Assembly: GCA_037349315.1 (NCBI GenBank) | Contig: JBAIAC010000003.1 | Location: 8,370,501-8,434,500 of the forward strand | From: Chelydra serpentina | Taxonomy: Eukaryota > Chordata > Testudines > Chelydridae | Direction: 5' to 3' | DNA: 64,000 bases | In this document: positions 11,216-20,255 of the stretch, in pieces | How positions within the stretch are numbered: position 1 is the first letter of the stretch | Layout: every line of letters begins with the position of its first letter | Program-made: the position numbers and the translations under genes | The notes under the pieces: model-generated | Database searches by the model: none | What the model was told of the DNA's origin: nothing | The model's input: the letters and a program-made list of their open reading frames with translations, nothing else

Positions 11216-12360
11216 GCTATTGATGCATTAATTGTTTAAAAAGAAATTAAATTTAGAGACTGTTAATTTAAAAATCTGGTTTGATTTTAACAGCTGTGAG
11301 GAGCTGATGAGCAGGGAGAATATTAGGCGGTCTGTGTAAGGTACTGTTTGGAAAAAAATTAGGCTGAATGATGTTAGATCACCAATATCCGTAAGATGAA
11401 AATCAAGTTGGCAACAAATTGTAAGACCAAATCCCGTGTAAGTGTGTACACACACACTGCCCATCTGTCTGTCTGTCCCATCTGATCTGCCCTTTATGTG
11501 GATAAAAGAAAAGAAAAGGAAAAGATGAGATACCCGGGGAATGAAGCAATAACTAATGCACACAGGCTTGGAAAATCCATACGACATTTTTTCCTTTGTA
11601 AATCAGTGAAGGTCACTGAGTTCCTTTAAGATTAATTCCCTTTTTAATATTCCAATTCTCCCAGATGCCATCTAATTGTTTCTTCAAATGACCACAAATA
11701 TCGACTCTGAGCCAAATGGCATATTACACATCTGTCAAAACAGCAATTCACTGCAGCGTTGTGTTGTTTACAAAGCACAACCACAGCTTTTTGGCTTGCA
11801 TTTGCTGCTAGCTCTGTGTGCTCATTACTTCTCCTAATACTGTTGATTCTTTCATTGATGTCATTTGTATAGAAGAGGATGCCCCCAGATGAACAGCATG
11901 GTCAACTCAACAATGGCAAACCCCAGCTTTGCTCCCAAAGATTAATGTACCTGTTTCAACACTCATGGGGATATAGCAGCCAAGTCAAAGCCAGGCAAAG
12001 AGGAGAGAGACAAAGCTTGCACCTTGGAGGGAGTAGGGGCTAAGATGGGTGTAAGCCATCTTTGTGCCCTGCCAGTTCTGGGCAGCTCCCATGGCTGGAG
12101 AAGCTCCCGGGGGTCTGACAATGTTACAGTGGCCTGACTGGACTGCCCCATGGGCCACAGTCCTGCCTGGAATCTCTGCAGCACTATGTTATAGCCTTGT
12201 CTCTGGCATTCCATGCCCATTACTCTCCTTCCCACCCACCTCAATCTCCAATCAGCTGGGCATAAGCTCCCAGTATGATGCTGTGGCTAAAGAGGGCAAA
12301 TGCAGTCCTGGGATGTGTAAAGAGATGAAATTAGAGTAGAAGTCCAGAGGTTATTTTACC
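11216..12360. other. Noncoding stretch, AT-rich
   Basis: No element ends recognised. Positions 11,640-11,890 are low in stops but without a motif and might be conserved noncoding DNA (see findings). Confidence 0.35.
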
Positions 12361-12361
12361 T

Positions 12362-12592
12362 CTGTATTTGGCACTGGTGCAACTGCTGCTGGATACCCTG
12401 CACAGTTCTGATAGCCCCAGCTCAAGGAGGGAGAGGGTTCAGAGAAGAGCCACGAGAACGATTAGAAGATTAGAAGACATACTTTATAGTGGCAGACTCC
12501 AGGAGCTCAATCTGTTTTGCTTCACCAAGAGAAGGTTGAGAAGTGATTTGATCCCAGTTTGTAAGTACCTACATGGGACAGAAATTTGATAA
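12362..12592 (+). pseudogene. Old CR1 LINE fragment, ORF2 C-terminal part
   Basis: Translates to the CR1 pattern around residues RVQRRATRTIRRLED, then LFCFTKRRLRSDLI and VCKYLHG. Both ends are truncated. It is more diverged than the copies at 5.9 or 45 kb, suggesting an older subfamily. Confidence 0.75.
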
Positions 12593-12814
12593 TTTGACTC
12601 GCTGTGTCTCAAGACTCCCTCTCTCAACTTGTCAGGCTTCCATACTGCTAGGTATTGGCGTCTGCCAGGTTTATTGCCCGGTGTGATTTCTATGCCCATA
12701 TAGATTGTGGCTCTTCATGGCTAACTTGTGAATCTCATGGCTGCCATGGCAATCCCGGGCCTGTCCCAGCTAGTTTCAGACTGCTGTTTTGTGTGTAGTC
12801 AGCCCCTCCCAAAA

Positions 12815-13055
12815 CCATTGGCTTGTTTTAAAAAATAATAAATTTTAGGTTCTTTTTCTTGGCCTTCTGGTTTTTGAGCATTTTTAAGTGCACTGAGGTC
12901 ACATTTTTAAGTTCTTCTTCACAACCATGAGTGCTAATGAAATCTGAGATTCTCAGGTAATCACATGACTCCAGGAGTTGTGGCTCTAAGAAAGAAAACA
13001 AATATTGTAAGACTTATGATAAAACCATGAATATTGGCAATACTATACTCGCTTA
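12815..13055 (-). repeat. Copy of a tgccaac-ended interspersed repeat
   Basis: Shares blocks cttctggtttttgagcattt, gaaatctgagattctcaggt and catgactccaggagttgtgg with the segments at 41,640-41,850 and 45,960-46,520. The 41.6 kb copy ends in ttggcaacactg, suggesting a DNA transposon with cagtgttgccaa ends. Strand is arbitrary. Confidence 0.5.
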
Positions 13056-13427
13056 AATTTCTTCCCAGTAAAGTCTATTTAAGCTCCCATTGGCTTCAGT
13101 GGGAGCGGAATTAGGCCAATATTGAGTGCTTTTAAAAATCACGGACAAAACTACTGGGAAAATGGAGTGTTTGTGAAAATGGGTGGAAGCTAGATACTGA
13201 GGATTACATGTCTGTTTTGGTCCAGTATTGTAGTGGTGGTTGGCAGGGTGAGTAAATCCTGGTCCAGACCAGAAAATGTTAAACTTGCCCAATTTATCCT
13301 GCTTTTCATCACGATTTCGTGGCAAGACGGTGCAGGGGAAGAAAGAACAGAACCACTAAACATTATTGAATGCTTGGCCGGCTTATATTTGTGGTTTAGT
13401 TCATTGACAGGCCTTCTTATTGATTGA

Positions 13428-13690
13428 TAGAGTTTGAGGTCAGAAGGGGCCATTAGATCTTCTAGTCTGACCTCCAGACAATTACATTTCACCCAGTTAT
13501 CCCTGTACTGAGCCTAATAGCTGGTGTTTGGCTAAGGCATCTCTTCCAGAAAGGCATCCAGTGTTGATCTGAAGATATCAAGCAATGGAAAATCTACCAC
13601 TTCACCCAGTTCCAACAGTTAATCACCTTCCATGTTAAAAATGTGTGCCTTGTTTCTAATTAGAATTTCTCTGGCTTCTGCTTGCCTTGA
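13428..13690 (-). repeat. CR1-type LINE 3' fragment, antisense
   Basis: On the - strand this reads as the 3' part of a CR1 subfamily. On the + strand the hallmark words are gaggtcagaaggggccatta, gtctgacctccagacaatta and ttctaattagaatttctctg. It is noncoding at this truncation. Confidence 0.65.
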
Positions 13691-14636
13691 GGCATCTTAA
13701 ATGGGGCTGATTTTCAGAGGGTGGGGTTCTTAGTGCTATCTGAAAATTAAGCCCCTTTATAGTGTTTCAGATTGGACCCCCAAAACTGGAGGCACCCAAG
13801 GTCACCAGTCACTTTTTGAAAAATCGAGCCAGTTTATATATTACAGAGAATTCAGCAAAGTCATCAGAAAGGCCCCACCACTAATATGATTTCTGTCCTT
13901 GCAAGCTTCTAACTTTACCTTGTCCTGACCTAACAATTCTAGCAAAGCCTGTAGGTTTTAGTGATCCTGGGACTTTAACCATGTTCTCTAGCTCTCCTTC
14001 ACTTTTGTGTAGTACGCTGATGATGTCACCTGTATATATGACATGATTTGTCTGCAAATACTGAGACTGTCTTTGGGGATAAAACCAATTTTTTATGATG
14101 GGCAGTTGGAATGTGTCTGCTGCATTTGCTACATCAGGGGATAATGGGTGTGTTGTCATTTATAACTTTTATTTTCACCAACCTCCTGTTCTACCTTATA
14201 CCATCATTTGTCTTGTATTGGTAAATTCCCATCTGTACCCAAAATGAGTTTTCATTGCCATGTCGACTGAAAGATATAGTCAGTCTCGGTCCATTTAATC
14301 TTCATCTCTGTCAGCTGCCGTGTTCTTTTTGTCGCAAATTAAAGGAGGTCGTTTGTTTACAAAAAGGCCTTTGTCGTCATTTTTATGAATATCAATTTCT
14401 CAACATTTCCTGCTTCTAGAATGATGTTTTATTGGCCCGAAACTACCGTGTTTATAATAATCACTAAGGAAGGTGCTTGCTGGTAATTTCAGGGTCCTCA
14501 CAAATTCTTGAGATCAGCATGTATCATGTTGGTTTATTTAGCCTGTTTTAAACATTTTAACAGGAGGGAAAACTTAAAACTCACAAAGTACATGTTGCTG
14601 TAAAGTCAGTCATATATTTCCATGAAAGTCAAAAGC
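13691..14636. other. Noncoding stretch with palindromic-repeat fragment
   Basis: 13,700-13,830 carries gattttcagagggtgg and gaaaaatcgagccag words typical of palindromic reptile MITEs. A 92-codon - strand frame at 13,881-14,159 has no recognisable domain. Confidence 0.35.
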
Positions 14637-14834
14637 CAGTATTTTCAAGCTTGGGTACTTAAAATTAGGCACCTAAATTCTCTTTTTAGGCATGTAGAAT
14701 GGCTGGTTTTCAGCAGCAAAATCAACAAGAACTGTGGGTGCTCAGCACCACTGAAAAAACAGGCCACTTTAATTTAGATTCTTGAATACCGATTTAGGTA
14801 CCTAATTTTAAGTATCCAGCTTTAAAATATTTTG
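14637..14834. mobile_element. Palindromic MITE (acttaaaattagg family)
   Basis: Left end cagtattttcaagcttgg and right end aagctttaaaatattttgc-like are inverted; the inner part of each arm, acttaaaattaggcacctaa against its inverse, agrees at about 25 of 30 positions. The centre holds gggtgctcagcaccactgaa. No transposase. Family unknown. Confidence 0.6.
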
Positions 14835-15194
14835 CTAAACTCTACATACTCAAGCGTGCTAGTTATTTAGACCTCTTACGTTTATCAATATTTCTTAAAC
14901 TGATATAAAATCCTAACAATCACTTCTCACACCATCCCCTTCTCTAGAGTCTTGTTACAGTACACAACTGGATCTGTGGCAGTACCATAATTAATGATCC
15001 ACACAGGACAGTATGCAGAATGCTACATGGGTAAAAGAATGAATGTTAGATTCTTCTGGATGAATAGTGCTATATGAATGTAAGGTATTGTATGTTAATT
15101 ATTATGAATGGGCTAAATCCAGAGCCACTGGCTCACTTTTCATTCAGGCATACTCCTCACTGAAGTCATTATTACTAGGAGATGTGCTACAAGT
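14835..15194. other. Noncoding stretch, nothing recognised
   Basis: No element end or frame of note. Confidence 0.4.
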
Positions 15195-15252
15195 TTGTCT
15201 TTCTTATTTTCGTTTTGCTGACACAGACTAACACGGCTACTACACTGAAACC
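15195..15252 (+). mobile_element. Penelope-like element 3' end fragment
   Basis: Short piece ending in cagactaacacggctactac and actgaaacct, the 3' terminus shared by Penelope-like copies in this window (18.26, 32.58 and 53.59 kb). Strongly 5' truncated. Confidence 0.6.
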
Positions 15253-15755
15253 TAAAGGGCAGACTGTGGCTCTTAAGTCAACGGAGAGGGTGTAGAGATG
15301 CCAGCAGGAACCTCCAGAAGATAATTCCTTCTGGACCTTTCAAAGGGTACATGTGCTTCTGCTCTGGGTGAAGGGGCAGAACTATGCATTTGCCCTCAGC
15401 TCACTCCTTTTCAGGTAAGACGAGTCTGCAGGGGCACTAGCAGGAAGCAATCCCTGCGCTCTGAAATATTGTTGTGCTCAGCATCTATACAGGGATACAA
15501 TGGATGGGGAAAGCTCCTTGCCCCTTCTCCCCAGCCTCATGCACCATTATATAACTGGCCACAACAGCTCCTGAATGATTTGTGGTCAGTAGTAGGGTTA
15601 TTCGGTGCTTGCTAATTTTACACCTAATAATTTTACACTCTTCCAAAATAGCTTTCACCTTCCAGAAAATTGCACGGCTGCTCTGAAGTGAAAGGGATAA
15701 CGGATGGCAGTAACTGGGGAAATGTACCATATATAACATCTGAAATGTAGAGATA
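15253..15755. other. Noncoding stretch, nothing recognised
   Basis: Frames up to 84 codons, no motif. Confidence 0.4.
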
Positions 15756-15956
15756 TGTTTGTAGAAGGTTATAATTTAGAGATGCTCCCTCATAAGGGAC
15801 AGTATTATGAACATAAGAATTTGGAGATGTGCCCTGAAAGTGGGGGTTGGCTGTGCGCAGCAGTTCACCAGAGAGGCTTTCCAGTTGGTTTTGTTAAAGC
15901 TTTATTTTCTTTCTCAGTCACTGGTTTGTTATTTAATAAACCCCAAGATTGTTACA
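15756..15956 (+). repeat. Gypsy 5' LTR
   Basis: Begins TGTTTGTAGAAGG and ends GATTGTTACA, with AATAAA at 15,935-15,940 as a possible polyadenylation signal. The first 130 bp align with 19,272-19,411 with scattered mismatches. Confidence 0.75.
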
Positions 15957-16739
15957 TGATGTTAGAACATTTCAAATTACTAACCAGAGAAGAGATTATG
16001 GCTCAATTTGCAAATGCTCAATATTTCAGTAAATTGGATGCATCCTCGGCGTTTTGGCAGCTAAAATTAATGGAAGAAAGCTCAAAGCTATACACATTTA
16101 ACCCTCCATTTGGAAGATACAGATTCTTACGCTTACCTTCGGCATAGCTTCAGCACCAGAAGTGTACTATAAAACTATACATATGATCTATGAACCACAG
16201 GCGCCGACTTTCTCTGGCGCTGGTGGGAGCTCACGCCCAGCGTCGGGGGCGGGGCCCCGCAACGTCTCCCAGTGCTAAGGTAAGATGGCGGCGGGCCCCG
16301 GGGTTGGCGGGGAGCTGGCCGCGGGTCCTGGGGTTGATGGGGAGCTGCCGGTGGGTGCGGAGCACCCACCAATTTTTCCCCGTGGGTGCTCCAGCCCCGG
16401 AGCACCCACGAAGTCGGCGCCTATGCTATGAACATATTCATGTTGTTCGCTCAATGGATGGCATCATCATCTGGGGCTCAAGGAAAGAGGAGCAGGACTT
16501 AGGGAAGTCCTGGATGCAACTAGAGTTGCAAACCTCAAACTAATTAGGGAGAAATGTGTTTTAGGGGTTACAGAATCTATTTCTGTTAGGGACATTATTT
16601 CCAGTGATAAGAGAGAGATTTCAGCCATTGAAATGATCCCACATCCCCAGTCAAAGAAAGATGTCCAGTGGTTCCTGGGAATGGTTAATTATCTTGGAAA
16701 ATTCATACCTACTCTTATCTACTAAAGCAGCGGCTTTGA
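15957..16739 (+). pseudogene. Gypsy reverse transcriptase fragment
   Basis: A frame continuous from the LTR encodes FSKLDASSAFWQLKL (about 16,024-16,070) followed by FGRYRFLRLP, the catalytic-Asp fingers/palm segment of Ty3/Gypsy RT. It stops at 16,147. After the hAT MITE the sequence resumes with residues like MDGIIIWG, where the active-site YMDD-type motif should be, and then KLIREKCVLGVTE. The second active-site Asp appears degraded. Nonfunctional. Confidence 0.8.
16196..16425. mobile_element. GC-rich hAT-type MITE, copy 2 of the ggcgccgac family
   Basis: Flanked by CTATGAAC at 16,188-16,195 and 16,426-16,433, a perfect 8-bp duplication within Gypsy RT. Ends are cacaggcgccgacttt and gaagtcggcgcctatg. 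It is 230 bp and in the same orientation as copy 1 at 7185-7479. The right 85 bp are nearly identical to that copy. Confidence 0.92.
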
Positions 16740-17225
16740 GAACTCCTAGAGAATGAAATGAATGGTATTGGGGTGCAGAACAGGAGGAATCATGGGAAGG
16801 TTTAAAACAACAATGGATACAAGAACCAGTGTTGAAGTTCTATGCACCAGGAAAGTCTTTTAAAATTTCAGTAGCTGCTTTACAATCAGGGTTAGGTGCA
16901 GTGATTTTGCAGAAGCATGAGGATTGTTGGCAACTAATGGCATATGCATCCAAATCACTGACTGAGGGAGAAACCAGATACAGATTGAGAAGAAGCTTTT
17001 AGGAATATAGTTTGCTAAGAGAGATTCAGTCAGTATATTTATGGTCAGACAGTGGAAGTTGAAATGGACCACAAGCACCTGATAGCTTTATTTAGCAAAG
17101 CACTAAAAGACTGTACCTTAAGGATTCAAACAATGATGATAAATCTGCAAAAGTATGATTTGGTTGTGACCTACATGCCCAGTAAATTCACGTTAACTGC
17201 AGATGTACTTTCCAGAGCAGTGGCC
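16740..17225 (+). pseudogene. Gypsy RNase H fragment
   Basis: Translation in shifting frames gives the RNase H pattern of Ty3/Gypsy: FKISVAALQSGLGAVILQ, then LMAYASKSLTEGETRY, then a VEMDHKHLIALF-like block and an ADVLSRA-type end near 17,205-17,222. Stops occur at several points. It follows RT and precedes integrase as expected. Confidence 0.75.
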
Positions 17226-17855
17226 CTATGAAGCCAGAGAAGACTTTAGAGACAGAGATGCAAGCCTGTGTAGATTTGATTTTAAAGTCAATTCCCATAG
17301 CTAACAGGAAACTGCAACAAATAAGAGAGGAAACAGAGAAAGATGAATCATTGGGAATCCCTAAAGAAGTGATAATTAAAGCGTGGCTTGAAAAAATAAG
17401 CAGTTGCTGTCCAAGGATAAAAGAGACTATTGGAACTGCAGACATGAACTTACTGTGATAGATGGGGTGATTTTCAAAGGCAGTAAGGTTGTAATTCCAA
17501 TAAGCCTCTGAAAAGAAATGTTATGGAAGATCCATGAGGGTTATTTAGGAATTGAGAAGTGCAAACAATGAGCACAAGAGGTGCTGTATTGGCCACGGAT
17601 CAATCATGACATTACTAATGTGGTAAGAAACTGCTTTTCATGCTTGAAATACAAGCCATGCCAACAGGCAGAGCCACTGAGACCTCATCCAGTTCCACAA
17701 AGGCCTTATGAGAAGGTCGGCACTGACTTATTTTCCTGGCAATCAAAGGATTATTTAATAGTCACACGTTATTATTCTCTGTATCCAGACATTTTCACAC
17801 TGCACTGTACTAATAGTAAGTCAGTGATAGCCGGCATGAAGGGACTGTTCTCCAG

Positions 17856-18287
17856 AGTCCCTTCATGCCGAAGTGGGTATTCACCCACGAAAGCTTATGC
17901 TCCAATACGTCTCTCAGGGCTAGTCTACACTTACCAGCTCTGTCGGACGCGTCGGATCGATCTTCTGGGTTCGATTTATCGCGTCTTGTCTAGACGCGAT
18001 AAATTGAACCAGGACGTGCTCCCCTGTCGACACTGGTAATCCTGCTCCATGAACGGAGCAGGCGGAGTCGACGGGGGAGTCTGCGCGCCGCGGTGTGGAC
18101 CAGGGGTGAGTACTTTGAAGTTCGAAATAAGATACTTCGACTTCAGCTACGTTATTTACGTAGCTGAAGTCGCGTATCTTACTTCGAACTTTGGGGCTAG
18201 TGTAGACCAGCCCTCTGTCTATAAGGTGCCACAGGACTCTTTGTCACTTCTACAAGATCCAGACTAACACGGCTGCCCCTCGGATAC
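17856..18287 (+). mobile_element. Penelope-like element 3' fragment inside Gypsy integrase
   Basis: Penelope 3' sequence (aagtgggtattcacccacga ... agactaacacggctgcccct) inserted between host positions 17,855 and 18,288. The host octamer TTCTCCAG occurs at 17,848-17,855 and again at 18,288-18,295, a target duplication. The first 15 nt, 17,856-17,870, are not Penelope: they are the exact reverse complement of host 17,832-17,846 (see findings). The fragment is split by the Harbinger MITE at 17,917-18,213. Confidence 0.85.
17917..18213. mobile_element. PIF/Harbinger-type MITE (copy A)
   Basis: A 297 bp element with ends GGGCTAGTCTACACTTACC and GTGTAGACCAGCCC. Flanking triplets are tca (17,914-17,916) and tct (18,214-18,216), compatible with a decayed 3-bp target. 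Interior inverted blocks include gataaattgaacc with its partner and cttcagctacgttat with its partner. Closely similar along its length to copy B at 28,450-28,745. No coding capacity. Confidence 0.78.
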
Positions 18288-19271
18288 TTCTCCAGACATG
18301 GAATTCCAGATGACGTCTTCAGCGATAATGGGCCTCAATTTTCCAGTGCAAATTTTTTGGCAAATTTGCTAGAAACTGGGATTTTTATCACAAAACATCA
18401 AGTCCAATTTACCCCCAATCAGATGGATTTGTGGAAAGGTCTATATGGATAGTAAAGAACCTTATGAAAAAGGCTTTTGACAGTGGGGCTGATTGGTATA
18501 AAGCATTACTGGTTTACCAAACGACATCCCTGGAGAATGGCTTTCTTCCAGCTCAGTTATTAATGGGAAGAAGGATCAGATCTAATTTATAAATAAATTG
18601 CTGAAATCTCATAACAATGAAACCATACAGAAGATGAAAGAAAATCAGAAGTAGAAGCAGAAATATTATTTTGACAAAAGGGCCTGTGATCTCCCATCTC
18701 TTAACCCAGGTGCTAGTGTGTGCCTGCGGAATCACACCTCTAATATTTGGGGCCAAAGGGGTACCATTAAAGAACAGCTGCATCCAAGGTCTTATGTAGT
18801 CAAGACAGCCCAGGGGCACACATTTTGATGTAATCGAAGAGATCTACGAGTAATCCCAGAAAGTTCCAACACATTAACAGTAGATGTGGACTCTGGAATA
18901 TCCCATCTGACTGATCCTTTATCATCAACAGACAAAGGAGAAACTGTCAAGTAACAAGAGAACAACTCAGACTCTAATGAAAGGCTGATACTGAGAAGAT
19001 CAGAGCGGGAGATTAAACATCCTGAAAGACTCATAGAGAGTTGCTAACCTGCCTGGAGAAAGGGTATTTGAGGTAAGTGAGTCGTAAAGACCCACTTGAG
19101 AGTGATGTGCTGGTAACCTCTCCTCTCTAGGTAGTTGATACATTGGGTTTAAGGAAATGTACTACGTGGGTTGAGAATTTAACGCATGTGTTATTAGATA
19201 GTTGTTAGTTGTTTACATATATGTATATAAGAGTTTGTTTATTTTTCTTTAAGAGGGAAGATGAAGCGACA

Positions 19272-19411
19272 TGTTTGTAGAAAGTTCTAATTTAGAGATG
19301 CTCCCTCAAAAGGGACAGTATTCTGAACATAGGAATTTGGAGATGTGCCCGGAAGGTGGGGATTGGGAACACCGCATGACTTTGTGCAACAGCTTGCCAG
19401 AGAGGCTCTCC
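19272..19411 (+). repeat. Gypsy 3' LTR, truncated
   Basis: Starts tgtttgtagaaagttctaat, preceded by a purine-rich tract (gagggaagatgaagcgac) that fits a polypurine tract. Similarity to the 5' LTR ends near gagaggctctccc. Confidence 0.72.
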
Positions 19412-19599
19412 CAAATTCAAAACAACATGCTTTTTTAAAAGAAAAATATCCATCTCCTTGGAATATTTGTATTCTCCATCTCTTTCCCTGGGGCTATTGA
19501 GGCTGTAAATTTAGAAAGGAGGGGTAATTGGACCTTAACCTGAACAGGCAGCGGTTAATCAAAACACAGAGCACTGAAATGGCTGATATTTATTGCAGC

Positions 19600-19920
19600 T
19601 ACAGAATTACAGAATTTTAGAAATGTAGGCCTTGGAAGGGACTTCAAGAAGTCATCAAGTCCAGTCCTTTGTAGTGAGGCAGAACCAAGTAAACCTAGAA
19701 CACCCCTGAGAGGTGTTTTTCTGACCTGTTCTTCAAAACCTCCAATGACGGAGCTTCCACAACCTCCAGAGGTTAACTAGCCTTATAGTTAGAAAGTTTT
19801 TCCTAATGTCTAACCTAAATCTCCCCCTTGTTGCAGATTAAGGCCATTACTTCTTGTCCTACCCTCAGTGGACATGGAGAGCAATTGATCCCTGTCCTCT
19901 TTATAACAGCCTTTAACATA
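19600..19920 (-). repeat. CR1 LINE 3' fragment, antisense
   Basis: Reading the - strand gives the CR1 3' end. On the + strand the tail acagaattttagaaatgtag is followed by gaagggacttcaagaagtca, and further right by ccctcagtggacatggagag from ORF2. 5' truncated at 19,920, where a SINE of the same orientation begins. Confidence 0.85.
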
Positions 19921-20100
19921 CATAGAATCATAGAATATCAGGGTTGGAAGGGACCTTAGGAGGTCATCTAGTCCAACCCCCTACTCAAAGCAGGACCAAT
20001 CCCCAATTTTTGCCAGATCCCTAAATGGCCCCCTCAAGGATTGAACTCTCAACCCTGGGTTTAGCATGCCAATGCTCAAACCACTGAGTTATCCCTCCCC
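19921..20100 (-). mobile_element. tRNA-derived SINE (turtle Cry-type), copy 1
   Basis: Antisense copy. On the - strand it opens ggggagggataactcagtgg with an A-box-like TRGCTCAGTGG, then a B-box-like GTTGAGAGTTCAATCC, and ends in a CR1-like tail ggaccttaggaggtcatcta (as seen on +). The tail match suggests CR1 machinery mobilises it. It is not a tRNA gene: there is no intact cloverleaf. Confidence 0.85.
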
Positions 20101-20104
20101 TCCT

Positions 20105-20255
20105 GCCTGCTGGGTAACCTTGGGCAAATCACTTCCCCTCTCTGTGCTTCCGTTTCCCCATCTGTAAAATGGAGATAATAATACTGCCCTTCTTTGTAAA
20201 GTGCTTTGAGATCTACTGATGGAAATGGCTAGATAAAAGGTAGATGATTTAATAT
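20105..20255 (+). repeat. MIR-like ancient SINE
   Basis: Clear MIR word order: ccttgggcaaatcacttccc, gtttccccatctgtaaaatg, gagataataatactgccctt, aagtgctttgagatctactg. Confidence 0.65.

Larger units (their letters stand above)
17226..18990 (+). pseudogene. Gypsy integrase remnant, split by a Penelope insertion
   Basis: After a linker (open frame 17,228-17,458) comes an H2C2 zinc-finger-like segment ending CFSCLKYKP (about 17,631-17,655), then the catalytic core with VGTDLF (first Asp). After the insertion, frames read FSRHGIPDDVFSDNGPQF (second Asp), and in a shifted frame DGFVERS (likely the catalytic Glu). A C-terminal GPY/F-like segment with PRSYVVKTAQG lies near 18,787-18,820. Frameshifts and stops kill it. 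Confidence 0.78.
15756..19411 (+). mobile_element. Decayed Ty3/Gypsy LTR retrotransposon (composite)
   Basis: Two LTR-like ends share tgtttgtagaa, ttagagatgctccctca and gggacagtattctgaaca-type blocks: about 15,756-15,956 and 19,272-19,411. Between them lie pol remnants in the order RT, RNase H, integrase, which is the Ty3/Gypsy order. Gag and protease are missing, so the 5' LTR joins RT almost directly. The internal region is interrupted by a hAT MITE (16,196-16,425) and a Penelope fragment (17,856-18,287) that carries a Harbinger MITE. Several stops and frameshifts make it inactive. Confidence 0.85.
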
